A stretch of 64,000 bases of DNA from Prevotella sp. (GTDB lineage: Bacteria; Bacteroidota; Bacteroidia; Bacteroidales; Bacteroidaceae): positions 29,177 to 93,176 of the forward strand of contig JAGCOB010000004.1 in NCBI GenBank assembly GCA_017645645.1, given 5' to 3'. The notes under the pieces are model-generated. The model was given only the letters and a program-made list of their open reading frames with translations, was not told where the DNA came from and made no database searches. Shown here piece by piece: positions 1 through 9,200 of this stretch (the first letter of the stretch is position 1; every line of letters begins with the position of its first letter). The position numbers were made by a program, and so were the translations under genes.

Positions 1-825
1 CTCTATCTTCATGATACGGAACGTGTCATTCTGTTGCTCATAACGGTCACGGACTGCAAAACGGTTACCGGCTATCTCCTGCATCACTGCCTTGACCTTC
101 TCAAAATCACTGCCAGGCTTCAGGCGCATCTCCAACGAGGAGAGCATACCCTGCTGGTCGAATAACTGCCGGGTGAAAGCGATAGAAGTGATGATATAAC
201 GTTTGTCATACTTGCCCTGTTTGATACTAAACAATACTCCCGGCGAATAGAGATCATCCTCCACGAAACCCTCCTGCAGGTTTGCCATATTGAGCTGACC
301 TTCTCTACGGGGAGCATAGATTTTCAGGGGATGCTCATACGTATATCCCGTACCTAACTGGTAGGCGACACCCATACCCAGGATTCCATAGTTCATGTCA
401 GCAGCATGTAGCGCATATTCACCGTCACCTTCCAGCACCTCACGGATGTGCGTCAACTTGTCGAAATTATCTTCCACGCCTTTCAGTTGGATCATCGCTT
501 GACGATCACCATAGACCGCCAATGCCTGGTCCTCCATAACCTCCGTGGCAACCTCCACCTGCGGCAGTTGGCGGATACGCGTCAGCAGCGAGTCATCTGC
601 AGCCACCGTCTTTCCCTTGACGGGAGTCACCTTCAGTTGCGGATCGAGTTGGGTGAACAATGAGGCGACCATGTCATGAAAACCATTGAACACACTCAGC
701 GTAACCACCAATGCCATCGTCGCTACGGCGACCCCAACGACGGAGATACCGCTAATCACATTGATAGCATTAGTACTCTTCTTGGAGAAAAGGTAACGGC
801 GGGCGATGTAAAACGGAAAGTTCAC
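1..825 (-). CDS. LolC/LolE-type ABC transporter permease (3' end beyond window edge)
   Basis: The 275 visible N-terminal residues start with a basic stretch (NFPFYIARRYLFSKK) and one membrane helix (VISGISVVGVAVATMALVV). A long periplasmic domain follows, as in MacB/FtsX-fold permeases of the LolC/LolE lipoprotein-release type. The remaining membrane helices lie outside the window. The start is a GTG whose last two bases form part of the rbfA stop codon (GTGA overlap), so it is translationally coupled to rbfA; no ATG fits as well. In the family, such permeases with LolD hand lipoproteins from the inner membrane to LolA. The assignment to lipoprotein export rather than another MacB-like substrate is inference, because the ATPase is not visible. 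Confidence 0.75.
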   Translation of the reverse strand, partial: MNFPFYIARRYLFSKKSTNAINVISGISVVGVAVATMALVVTLSVFNGFHDMVASLFTQLDPQLKVTPVKGKTVAADDSLLTRIRQLPQVEVATEVMEDQALAVYGDRQAMIQLKGVEDNFDKLTHIREVLEGDGEYALHAADMNYGILGMGVAYQLGTGYTYEHPLKIYAPRREGQLNMANLQEGFVEDDLYSPGVLFSIKQGKYDKRYIITSIAFTRQLFDQQGMLSSLEMRLKPGSDFEKVKAVMQEIAGNRFAVRDRYEQQNDTFRIMKIE

Positions 826-1157
826 TTCTTCAACAGTTCGTCAATACGGTCAATATAGTCGAGGGAATCATCAATGAAGAAGCGTAACTCTGGGATGATA
901 CGCAACTGATGGCGTATACGGGTACCCAGTTCATAGCGGATCTGTTTCTCGTTCTTGTTGATATTCGCCATGATCTCCTCACCACGCTCACTGGGGAAGA
1001 TACTCAAATGTGCCGTACAGATACTCAGGTCAGGACTGACACGGACACGCGTGACACTGACCATCACCCCATGCATCCCCCGAGTCTGTTGTTGGAAAAT
1101 CACGCTCAGTTCCTTCTGCAACAGGCGCGCAATTTTATTCTGTCTTGTTTCTTGCAT
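822..1157 (-). CDS. rbfA: Ribosome-binding factor A
   Basis: This 111-residue protein matches RbfA in length and pattern. It has an N-terminal MQETRQNKIARLLQKELS, a middle MVSVTRVRVSPDLS segment, and a C-terminal RHQLRIIPELRFFIDDSLDY. RbfA is a small KH-like protein that binds the 30S subunit and helps mature the 16S rRNA 5' end. A longer reading frame runs upstream, but it passes through the promoter repeat at 1179-1261, so the ATG at 1157 is the start. It is the first gene of a minus-strand unit with the permease, to which it is coupled by a 4-nt overlap. Confidence 0.93.
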   Translation of the reverse strand: MQETRQNKIARLLQKELSVIFQQQTRGMHGVMVSVTRVRVSPDLSICTAHLSIFPSERGEEIMANINKNEKQIRYELGTRIRHQLRIIPELRFFIDDSLDYIDRIDELLKK

Positions 1158-1178
1158 ATAATTTTCTCTTTTCGGGGA

Positions 1179-1261
1179 CAAAGGTAGTGCAAAATTCCGA
1201 TTAAGCGAAGAAAATGAGAATGTATTTTCATTTTTGAGCGTGAGGAATTTATCTAAATCGA
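1179..1261 (-). repeat. 83-bp promoter-bearing repeat, copy A (rbfA)
   Basis: Read on the minus strand, this element matches the 83 bp at 29645-29727 with about six mismatches and no gap. It contains an inner imperfect palindrome (AAAATGAgAATgtATTtTCATTTT type, 24 bp) and ends in a -7 box TACCTTTG at 1186-1179, placed 22 nt before the rbfA start codon. It therefore works as a portable promoter or operator unit for rbfA here and for tRNA-Leu in the other copy. Confidence 0.85.
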
Positions 1262-1290
1262 GAGAAAACCCCCAAAAAAACACCCATTTA

Positions 1291-1322
1291 TTTGCATTTT
1301 CATTTCTTTTTCATTATCTTTG
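1291..1322 (+). promoter_or_regulatory. Promoter of the first C10 protease
   Basis: A TTTG (-33 type) at 1291-1294 is separated by 20 nt from TATCTTTG (-7 type) at 1315-1322, the arrangement of the Bacteroidetes primary sigma factor. The leader before the ATG is about 45 nt. The promoter faces away from the rbfA promoter repeat just to its left. Confidence 0.75.
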
Positions 1323-1372
1323 TAGCCATCATTACTAACCAAGTGAAGTTTAATTAAAAACATAACATAACT

Positions 1373-4300
1373 ATGAAACACTTCCTTCTCCTTATCAGCC
1401 TCTTCATCACTACTACGATGATGGCAGGTCCGGTGGACCAAGAGACCGCGAAACAGAAAGCAATAAACTTTGTAGCCAACAAGATGGGCAACAAAGCACA
1501 GCGAAGCATGAAAGTTACTGAAAGTGGTATCAAGAAGACTTCCAACCGTGCGGCAAATGCCCAGGGCTATCTGCATGTATTTAATATCGACGGTGGCGGC
1601 TATGTCATTGTCAGCGGTGACGACCGGACCGAGGAAATCCTGGGTTATTCGACCACAGGAACCTTCGATGCCGAGAACATCCCAGAGAACATGCGCGCCT
1701 TCCTGCAGGAATACGTGGACGGTATCCAGTACCTGAACGACAATAACATACAGATTACCCATACCAATGGCATTGTCAAGAAGGAAAAGGGGAGCGGACT
1801 GGCAACAAACAGGGCTACGAAGGCCAGTATTCCTTCTTTGTTGAAAACAACGTGGGACCAGTATGCACCATATTCTCTTTATTGTCCGCGATCTGGTGGA
1901 AGACTGACGCTTACAGGTTGTGTTGCAACGGCAATGGCTCAGGTGATGGGATATCACAAGTGGCCTAACACCACGACGACGGATATTCCCGCCTATACTA
2001 ACTCTTTCTACATTCCACTCACCCCAGCAGGAACGGCGATTGACTGGGCGAATATCAAAAATAGTTATTACACTTATAATGATTTGACCGAAGCGCAGGC
2101 TGATGACAGCCAAAAGGCCGTTGCTAGACTGATGCAACTCTGCGGACAGTCTGTCATGATGCAATATGGAACTGGCGGTTCCAGTGCCACCACAGCGTTG
2201 TGTATCAATGCCTTGATTAATTACTTTGACTACGATACTTCTGCACAATGGCTGCTTCGCAAGAACTATAGCTACAGCGAGTGGCAGGACATTATCTATG
2301 CAGAACTGGCAGCAGGTCGCCCTGTGCTCTATGACGGTCAGTCGGCTGGTGGTGGACATGCCTTTGTTTGCGATGGATACGACAAAGAAGACTTCTTTCA
2401 TATCAACTGGGGATGGAGTGGCTACCAAGACAATTTCTTCCGTCTTCGCCTGTTGAACCCCGACGATCAAGGTGCTGGCGGGAGCAGCACGAACGAAGGA
2501 TATGGAGTGGATCAGGGTGCTGGTATTGGCATTAAGAAGAATACAGGAACAACCAATAACTATAATGGACTCTATGTGACACATTTGGCTACCAATGAAA
2601 ACAAATTAACACGCACATCCACATCTTCGAATTTCTTCTTGACCGCCTTCTTTAATTTCGCAAACTATAGTTTCTTATCTACTCAAAAAGTCGCATTCCA
2701 AGTTCTGAATAGTAGTAATGAGGTCTTGAAAACGATTAATATTGCAGATATCACTCTCTCACCAACGTATTATTACATAAGCGATTGGAGCCGAACGATC
2801 AGTTTAGGAAGTGACTTACCAAATGGCACCTATAAGATAGTTATTTCTTCCAAAGAGCAAGATACAGACATTTGGAAAATCTGTGCAGGATGCAGTGCCA
2901 ATTATATTGAATTCACTATCAGTGGAAATACGTTAACCGTTGGTCATGGTTATGAAATCGTTGATGTTGAAGTGACAGCTGATGTGACGGGAAATGGAGA
3001 AATCAACTCTCCACAGACAGTTACATTACAAGTCAAGAATAATGGTACTGTTTATCGTCATGATCTTTCATACAAGATTAATAATGCTTCTACAAGTTAT
3101 ACTGCGACCTATGTGGAAGTGGAGCCTGGAGAGACGAAGAGTTTTCCTTTTACTTTCACCAGCGACGAAGAAGGCACTTATACACTTCACATCTACAATG
3201 AAAACAATGTAGAGTTAACTACAGCTGTCGTCACTATTGGCGCTCCCAGCGGTGTGGCTGCGTTGGAGTATGATAATGATTATCAATTTACTCCGACGCT
3301 CCAATATGATTCTGGAAAGGGTCTATATTATGTAACGGGCAACAGTGTGACTGCTTCTTATAAAATCAAGAACACTGGTGATGCAGATTATAATGGGAAA
3401 CTAGTCTGGGTATTCTGGAAACATAAAACAAGCGGCAGTTGGGTAAATGACTCTAAGACTGTCAATTATTCGCTTGCAGCAGGAACATCTGATTATCCGT
3501 CATATACCTTTGATAACCCTAACGATGAGAATTATAACTATTTCTCTGTAGAACTTTACTGGATAAAGGATGGTAGTTACACCAGTCTTTATGACAGTTA
3601 TTCTTTTGAGTTCCGCTCATCATCAGGAGGTGACAACTATAATCTGACGGCTACTGATTTAGTTGGTAATCCGGATTTGCAGTATAACACAGATGCTTAT
3701 ATCTACTATATTAATGGAACAGAGTCAACGTTCTCTATTGACATTACGAATACGGGCAGTGATGCTTTCTCTGGTCAATTGCAGATAGAACAAGCGATTC
3801 ACTATGCAGGCGGCGGTGATAGTTGGTATTATAAGGATTATCCTACATATCCAGAGACCCGTAATGTTACAATACCTGCAGGAAGTACACAACGTTTCTC
3901 AACGACAATTACCAAGAGTACAGATGTAACCGTAGACATGTATTTTGTTCGCATTGGATATAAGGGAAGCAATGAAAGTAGCTTTGAGACACTGAAATAT
4001 ACACCCAATTTCGTATTTGTTGATGCTACCACGCCCTTTCTGGTATTCAAGAGTCTGGAATGCAACCCGGAATTGAGATGGGATAATGATAAGAGAATCA
4101 ATTATGTATATGGCGATAAACTATCAGCAAGTTTCTATATTACCAACGTTGGTGGCGGTGCCTTTGACGGACAGGTTAAATTCAGATACTATGGAATTGA
4201 TTCCGATGGCTACTGGACGCAGATTAAATCCGCTACCACACAGAGTTTCTATGTGGCAGGAGAGTCAACAGCGGTTGCAACTAGTGACGCTATAGAAAAG

Positions 4301-5149
4301 ACGGATGGCTATCCCTATTACACCATCTGTTGTTACTATATTGACCCCGCTACGGGTACAGAGATCTTCATCCGTCGAACTTCCGACTTCGAGTTCCGCA
4401 CTCCAACAACATACGTAATTGAAACCGGTGAGTATGGCTGTACGCCAGAAATGAAGTATGATAATGCTACTTACACCTCATATATCGAAGGCAGTAAGGC
4501 GACATTCTTTGGCGACATTAAGAATATCGGTGTTGAAGATTTCTCCGGACAGTTGAAGATTGTGAAAATGTACCATAGTACCACTACCGGCTACTGGAAT
4601 TACATAACTTCTCCTTCGACTCAGGATATCACCATTGCAGCCGGTGCCACCAAGCGAGTATATATTGATATAGAAAAACTCGATCAGGATGATGCCGACC
4701 TCTACTGGCTCTGTGTTTATTACAAAGGCTCCAATGAGTCAGACTTCACATACCTGTTGGGTACTCCCGACTTTGAGTTCCGTGCCTCCAGTGTTATACT
4801 TGGCGATGCCAACGGTGACGGCAGTGTCAACGTGACGGACATCGTGGCAACGGTCAACTACATCATGGAGAAGCCGTCAGCAGACTTCAATGAAGAGGCT
4901 GCCGATGTCAACCAGGACGGTTATGTAAACGTGACAGACATCGTGGGTATGGTAAATATCATCATGGAAACTGCCTCCAGAAGGGATGCGGACGTTAACA
5001 AGCAGGCATTCAGCGGAAAGAGTATCATGCTGAAGAATCTCGGAATAGAAGGCAAAGTTTTGTTCGACAGTTTGAATGATGAGAAAAACAACAGTAATGA
5101 TGAGGTTGGGATGTCTGACATCCTCCGAGAGGGGCAAATGAAGCACTAA
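1373..5149 (+). CDS. Secreted C10 (streptopain-like) cysteine protease with repeat modules and dockerin
   Basis: This 1258-residue secreted protein has a signal peptide (1-19) and a Spi-like inhibitory prodomain (about 20-130). The C10 peptidase domain (about 145-370) has the nucleophile Cys183 in LTGCVATAMAQ and the catalytic His329 in GGHAFVCDGY, followed by INWGWSG. After a linker come four related modules of about 120 residues, starting near 626, 759, 885 and 1009. Each has a 'P-x-L-x-Y-D ... N-x-G-x-x-x-F-x-G-Q' pattern, and most end in DFEFR. A type I dockerin pair (about 1141-1205) has two GDANGDG/NQDG-like calcium loops with NVTDIV. The tail after the dockerin is polar. C10 enzymes degrade host or dietary protein; here the dockerin suggests docking to a cohesin. 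It has its own promoter and terminator. Confidence 0.9.
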   Translation: MKHFLLLISLFITTTMMAGPVDQETAKQKAINFVANKMGNKAQRSMKVTESGIKKTSNRAANAQGYLHVFNIDGGGYVIVSGDDRTEEILGYSTTGTFDAENIPENMRAFLQEYVDGIQYLNDNNIQITHTNGIVKKEKGSGLATNRATKASIPSLLKTTWDQYAPYSLYCPRSGGRLTLTGCVATAMAQVMGYHKWPNTTTTDIPAYTNSFYIPLTPAGTAIDWANIKNSYYTYNDLTEAQADDSQKAVARLMQLCGQSVMMQYGTGGSSATTALCINALINYFDYDTSAQWLLRKNYSYSEWQDIIYAELAAGRPVLYDGQSAGGGHAFVCDGYDKEDFFHINWGWSGYQDNFFRLRLLNPDDQGAGGSSTNEGYGVDQGAGIGIKKNTGTTNNYNGLYVTHLATNENKLTRTSTSSNFFLTAFFNFANYSFLSTQKVAFQVLNSSNEVLKTINIADITLSPTYYYISDWSRTISLGSDLPNGTYKIVISSKEQDTDIWKICAGCSANYIEFTISGNTLTVGHGYEIVDVEVTADVTGNGEINSPQTVTLQVKNNGTVYRHDLSYKINNASTSYTATYVEVEPGETKSFPFTFTSDEEGTYTLHIYNENNVELTTAVVTIGAPSGVAALEYDNDYQFTPTLQYDSGKGLYYVTGNSVTASYKIKNTGDADYNGKLVWVFWKHKTSGSWVNDSKTVNYSLAAGTSDYPSYTFDNPNDENYNYFSVELYWIKDGSYTSLYDSYSFEFRSSSGGDNYNLTATDLVGNPDLQYNTDAYIYYINGTESTFSIDITNTGSDAFSGQLQIEQAIHYAGGGDSWYYKDYPTYPETRNVTIPAGSTQRFSTTITKSTDVTVDMYFVRIGYKGSNESSFETLKYTPNFVFVDATTPFLVFKSLECNPELRWDNDKRINYVYGDKLSASFYITNVGGGAFDGQVKFRYYGIDSDGYWTQIKSATTQSFYVAGESTAVATSDAIEKTDGYPYYTICCYYIDPATGTEIFIRRTSDFEFRTPTTYVIETGEYGCTPEMKYDNATYTSYIEGSKATFFGDIKNIGVEDFSGQLKIVKMYHSTTTGYWNYITSPSTQDITIAAGATKRVYIDIEKLDQDDADLYWLCVYYKGSNESDFTYLLGTPDFEFRASSVILGDANGDGSVNVTDIVATVNYIMEKPSADFNEEAADVNQDGYVNVTDIVGMVNIIMETASRRDADVNKQAFSGKSIMLKNLGIEGKVLFDSLNDEKNNSNDEVGMSDILREGQMKH

Positions 5150-5160
5150 CTATTATATAT

Positions 5161-5194
5161 AAGGTATAGAGGGAAAAACTCCCTTTATACCTTA
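5161..5194 (+). terminator. Hairpin terminator after the first C10 gene
   Basis: An inverted repeat (AAGGTATAgAGGGA, then TCCCTtTATACCTT) encloses a short A-rich loop 11 nt after the stop codon. It lacks a long T run, so termination strength is uncertain. Confidence 0.6.
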
Positions 5195-5240
5195 TTAATA
5201 TCAATTTAGACTAAGAAGCACAAAAAAAAGTATGAAAAAA

Positions 5241-5272
5241 TTTGTTGGTTTTATATCTTTTTAGTATCTTTG
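5241..5272 (+). promoter_or_regulatory. Promoter of the cohesin-like protein gene
   Basis: TTTG at 5241-5244, 20 nt spacing and TATCTTTG at 5265-5272 match the Bacteroidetes consensus. This gives the small gene independent transcription between the two proteases. Confidence 0.75.
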
Positions 5273-5373
5273 CCCACGGAGTATGTATCTCCCGTTCCTC
5301 TCAAAGAGGAAAACGAGAAAGAAAACTTTTAAACGTAACTATATGGAATGAACTTTACTAAATGATTAATAAT

Positions 5374-6018
5374 ATGAAAAAGTTAATGATTTTAGCAGCA
5401 GTATGTCTGCTGTCTGCCATGAATAGTATGGCACAGGTAACGCTGTCAATTAGCGACTTCAGCATCAAAGGTGGTGAAGAAAAAGCCATTGAGATTGAAT
5501 TAGAGAATCCCGGTGTTGAAATTACTGGTGTCCAGTGTGATTTAATTTTACCTGCCGGTTTGTCTCTTACAACTTTCTTGAATGAAGATGAGGACGAAAA
5601 TGTTTTAGGAGAACTGATAAGTAATCGAAAAAAGGGAGATTTGGGATTGACTGTTTCAGAAGTTAGTGGAGGATATCGCTTCATCGTCTTCTCTATGAAC
5701 AATAAAACGTTTAAAGGCACTTCTGGTGGAATCATAAAAGTCGTAGTAAAAGCCGCTTCCACGATTTCAGCAGGAAATCTGACTGGTACACTTGCGGACA
5801 TTGTTTTAACTGAGCCAGATCAAACACAACATAAACCCGCTAACTTTACTTTCAACATCACAGCAACGACTGGCATTAATGAGGTTGAACTTTCCAATGA
5901 CAAGCCTGCTACGATTTACGACCTGAAGGGCAACACCATTCGCAAGAATGCAACCTCTACAGAAGGACTGTCAAAGGGTGTGTATATCATCGACAACAAG
6001 AAGGTGATTGTGAAGTAA
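5374..6018 (+). CDS. Secreted protein with cohesin-like domain and C-terminal sorting-type tail
   Basis: This is a protein of about 214 residues with a signal peptide (MKKLMILAAVCLLSAMNSMA). A beta-rich domain follows (about residues 22-155) with the pattern SISDFSIKGGEEKAIEIELENPGVEITGVQCDLILPAGL, as written in two parts: SISDFSIKGGEEKAIEIE and ITGVQCDLILPAGL. This resembles cohesin/carbohydrate-binding-like folds often seen in Prevotella surface proteins. The C-terminus (IYDLKGNTIRK ... SKGVYIIDNKKVIVK) looks like a Por secretion (type IX) sorting tail. An ATG four codons upstream (5362) is possible; the second ATG gives the cleaner signal peptide. It lies between two dockerin-bearing proteases, so it may be a docking partner. 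This is inference: cohesin identity rests on pattern only. Confidence 0.65.
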   Translation: MKKLMILAAVCLLSAMNSMAQVTLSISDFSIKGGEEKAIEIELENPGVEITGVQCDLILPAGLSLTTFLNEDEDENVLGELISNRKKGDLGLTVSEVSGGYRFIVFSMNNKTFKGTSGGIIKVVVKAASTISAGNLTGTLADIVLTEPDQTQHKPANFTFNITATTGINEVELSNDKPATIYDLKGNTIRKNATSTEGLSKGVYIIDNKKVIVK

Positions 6019-6041
6019 TTTTTTTAAAGATTTACATAAAC

Positions 6042-6078
6042 AAAAAGGCATTTCCAACCAAATGGAGATGCCTTTTCT
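6042..6078 (+). terminator. Intrinsic terminator after the cohesin-like gene
   Basis: The arms AAAAGGCATTTCCA and TGGAGATGCCTTTT pair across a 6-nt loop, with a T-rich right flank, 24 nt after the stop codon. Confidence 0.8.
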
Positions 6079-6110
6079 AATAGGTATAGTCCGTCCTTAC
6101 TAAGTATTCT

Positions 6111-6149
6111 ACCATCCTATGGAACAAGTTATTCCATCCTATGGAACAA
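6111..6149 (+). repeat. Two-unit 22-bp-period palindrome (TTCCAT-cct-ATGGAA)
   Basis: Two near-identical 17-bp copies (ACCATCCTATGGAACAA and TCCATCCTATGGAACAA) lie 22 bp apart. Each has a small palindrome with a 3-nt centre. The architecture (17-bp unit, 5-bp spacer) and the core TTCCA...TGGAAC are the same as in the larger array at 23480-23621. It sits between a terminator and the promoter of the next C10 gene. Confidence 0.7.
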
Positions 6150-6167
6150 CAAAAATAATGGTGTTAT

Positions 6168-6198
6168 TTTGTTGTATGCTTATTTATTTGTATCTTTG
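6168..6198 (+). promoter_or_regulatory. Promoter of the second C10 protease
   Basis: TTTG at 6168-6171, 19 nt, then TATCTTTG at 6191-6198. The leader to the ATG is about 30 nt. Confidence 0.75.
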
Positions 6199-6235
6199 CA
6201 ATCAAAATAAATAATAACCAAAAACCCATAATAAA

Positions 6236-9200
6236 ATGAGAAAAGTATACATTGTTCTGATAAGTCTTTTCTTCTCTTTAATGTCATTTGCAGGAGAAGT
6301 GACAGAAGAGCAAGCCTTTCAGAAAGCCCAACAGTTTATGAAAGGCAAACAGTTCAAGCAGACAAACCTGCGTCGTGCATCCTCTACCGGCGATAAAGCC
6401 TACTTTGTATTTAATGTAGAGAACAATGGAGGTTTCGTCATTGTTGCTGGTAATGACCTCATGCCAGAGGTGTTGGGATATGCCGAACAAGGTAATCTCA
6501 ACTTGTCCAAGGTGCCTGACAATGTGAAATGGCTCCTTGACTATTATGCCAGAATTGCCCAGTCGATGAAAAAAAGTCCAATGGACAATATTGTCTACGA
6601 ACGTGTAGCATCCAGACGCAGAGCCAGTGCTCAGTTGACGGAACTCATACCTCTGATGAAGACTGAATGGGATCAGACCGGTGTCTACCAACAACATTGT
6701 CCTGAAATTGGTGGAAACAAGGCACTTACAGGTTGTGTGGCTACTGCGATGGCACAGGTAGTTAATTTCTACCAGTGGCCGCTGAATAGCGTGCGCTCCA
6801 CAGTGGGTTACAAATCCAACAAAGATGACAAGAGCAAACCTCAGTTGGAACTTGAGACATTGCCTGCCCGTAAGTTCAACTGGTTCAATATGTCTGATGA
6901 TGATATCGCCTGGCTGATGCGTTATTGCGGTCAGTCGGTCTTGATGAATTATAACACAGACGAATCGTCTGCTTATGCAACGAGTATTCCAGGAGCTTTG
7001 ATCTCTGTTTTCAACTTCAGTAAGGGTGCCGACATAGTGAATCGTAATGAGTTTACTGATGAAGAGTGGGAGCAGGCCCTCTATCATGAGATAGAACTGG
7101 GACGACCGGTGATCTATAGCGGTTATAAAAATAAATCGGGTCACACCTTCGTGTTGCATGGCTATAAGGACGGTAAGTTCTATATTAACTGGGGATGGGG
7201 CGGCAATCTGGACGGTTACTTCGCTTTGACAGCCCTGACCCCTGGAAGCATGGACTTTACAGAGGAGCAGAATGCCGTGGTTGGTGTACAGCCAGCCTCT
7301 AACAACGATATTAACTACGATGAGAAACCTGAGATTGGCTTCCGAGAGGTACATCTGGAAAAACAAGGACAGTTGGCTTCGCTGCTCCCTGAGAGCGAAC
7401 GCTATCTTATCAGTCGTTTGAAGATTACAGGTGAGATTGGCGGTAAGGATTTTGATGTCATCCGCGATATGTCGGAGAATAAATACGGACAAGGAACAGA
7501 AGGTCGTCTTTCGAAACTCGACCTGTCAGAAGCGCGTATTGTTGGTGGTGAGACATTTATGGAAGGTATTCGTACCGTTGTGGACAATGAGATAGTTGAT
7601 GACACTTTTAATGGTTGTTCTAAGCTTACTTCCCTCATATTACCTTCAACAACTATTAGTATTGGACAATATGCCTTTGCAAGTACCAGCCTGACAGAGA
7701 TAACGATTCCCAAAGATGTAAATTTCATATCTGGTAATGCGTTTACATTGCCAGGACTAAAGTCGCTTAAGGTTGACGAAGGAAACCAGACTTTCTTTTC
7801 GCAAAACAACGCAATCTATGAGAAAGCGTCGGGCAAGTTAATAAGAGGATGTCAGGCATCAGGTATTCCAGAGGGTGTCGTAGAGATTGGTGATATGGCC
7901 TTTCAGGACGCAGGTCTTGAGAGCATTGTGTTACCTAAGAGTTTGAAGAAGATAGGATACCGTGCTTTTATGGATAATCAAGTGAAGGACATTTATATTC
8001 CAGAAAGTGTTGAATATATTGATTTAGAGGCTTTCTTGAGATGTGGGATGGTGTCGATTACCGTTGATACAAACAACAAGACTTACGACTCTCGCGACAA
8101 TTGCAATGCTATTATAGAGACTGCTACTAACACACTAATACAAGCATCTGATATTACTGTCATTCCGAACAGTGTGACAGCATTGGGACGTTCTGCATTC
8201 TCTTATGTGAATACTAAAATGATTGAGATACCGCAGAGTGTTAATAGTTTTGGACAAGGTCTTTTTGAGTACTGCCAAGTGACAACCTATAAATTGCCAT
8301 TCTCAGAGCCTCCTGTCCTTGAAGATGAATGGATATTAGGTCCTGCAGATTATAACTATATCAAAGAGAATGCGCGTCTCATTGTGCCAAATGGAACGAA
8401 AGAGAAATATTCAGCCGATAATAAATGGGGTAGCGTATTTACTCATTTCGACAGGAAAATCCTTGAGGTCTCTGAGTATGAGACACAACGTGCACTGACA
8501 ATCAATGTGGAAACTGCGGGAACGTTGGAATCGAAGGTTGCTGATAAGAAGGGGATTACCGAGGAACTGAAAGTCACAGGTAATATCAATGGTACTGATA
8601 TTAAGACTTTGCAGGGTATGTGCGGACAGTATGGTATGCTGACAGCTATCGATCTTTCGGACGCAACCATTGTCGAAGGTGAAGGTACCGTTGCCAATGA
8701 ACTGCCTGAGGGAGCTTTCCAGACTACAACAGCCCTTGAGCATATCGTGCTGCCAAAGAACTTGATGTCTATTGGCGCATTCGCTTTCCAAGACAGTGGT
8801 GTGGAGGAACTGGTACTTCCGAAGACCGTTATTAGACTGGGACGTGACATCTTCTATTATGCCCGTAACCTCAAGGCACTAAGTGTGGAAGAGGGTAATC
8901 CTGTATTCGATTCACGAAATAATTGTAATGCGATTATCGAGACGGCTTCTAACACCCTTCGTATAGGTTGTATTAATACTGTCATTCCTGCCACTGTAAC
9001 AGCTTTGGGCGATATGGCCTTTAGCGGTAAACCAGGTCTGAAGGAGATTGAGATTCCCAATTCCGTTACGTCTATCGGATGGGCTGCCTTCTGGGCAGAC
9101 ACTGAACTGACGAACGTGAAAATGTCGGCAGCAATCACTAATTTGGATGATTCGCCCTTTGGCGGATGCGACAGAATCACTTCATTCGTTATAGATGAGA

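Noticed and set aside
1253-2584. A 443-codon open frame on the minus strand across the first C10 protease
   Set aside because: It is antisense to a clear protease domain, has low-complexity His/Cys/Arg-rich content typical of a shadow frame, and lacks a promoter or ribosome-binding site.
6284-7492. A 402-codon minus-strand frame opposite the second C10 protease
   Set aside because: It mirrors codon use of the real gene on the other strand; no domain or signal peptide is recognisable.
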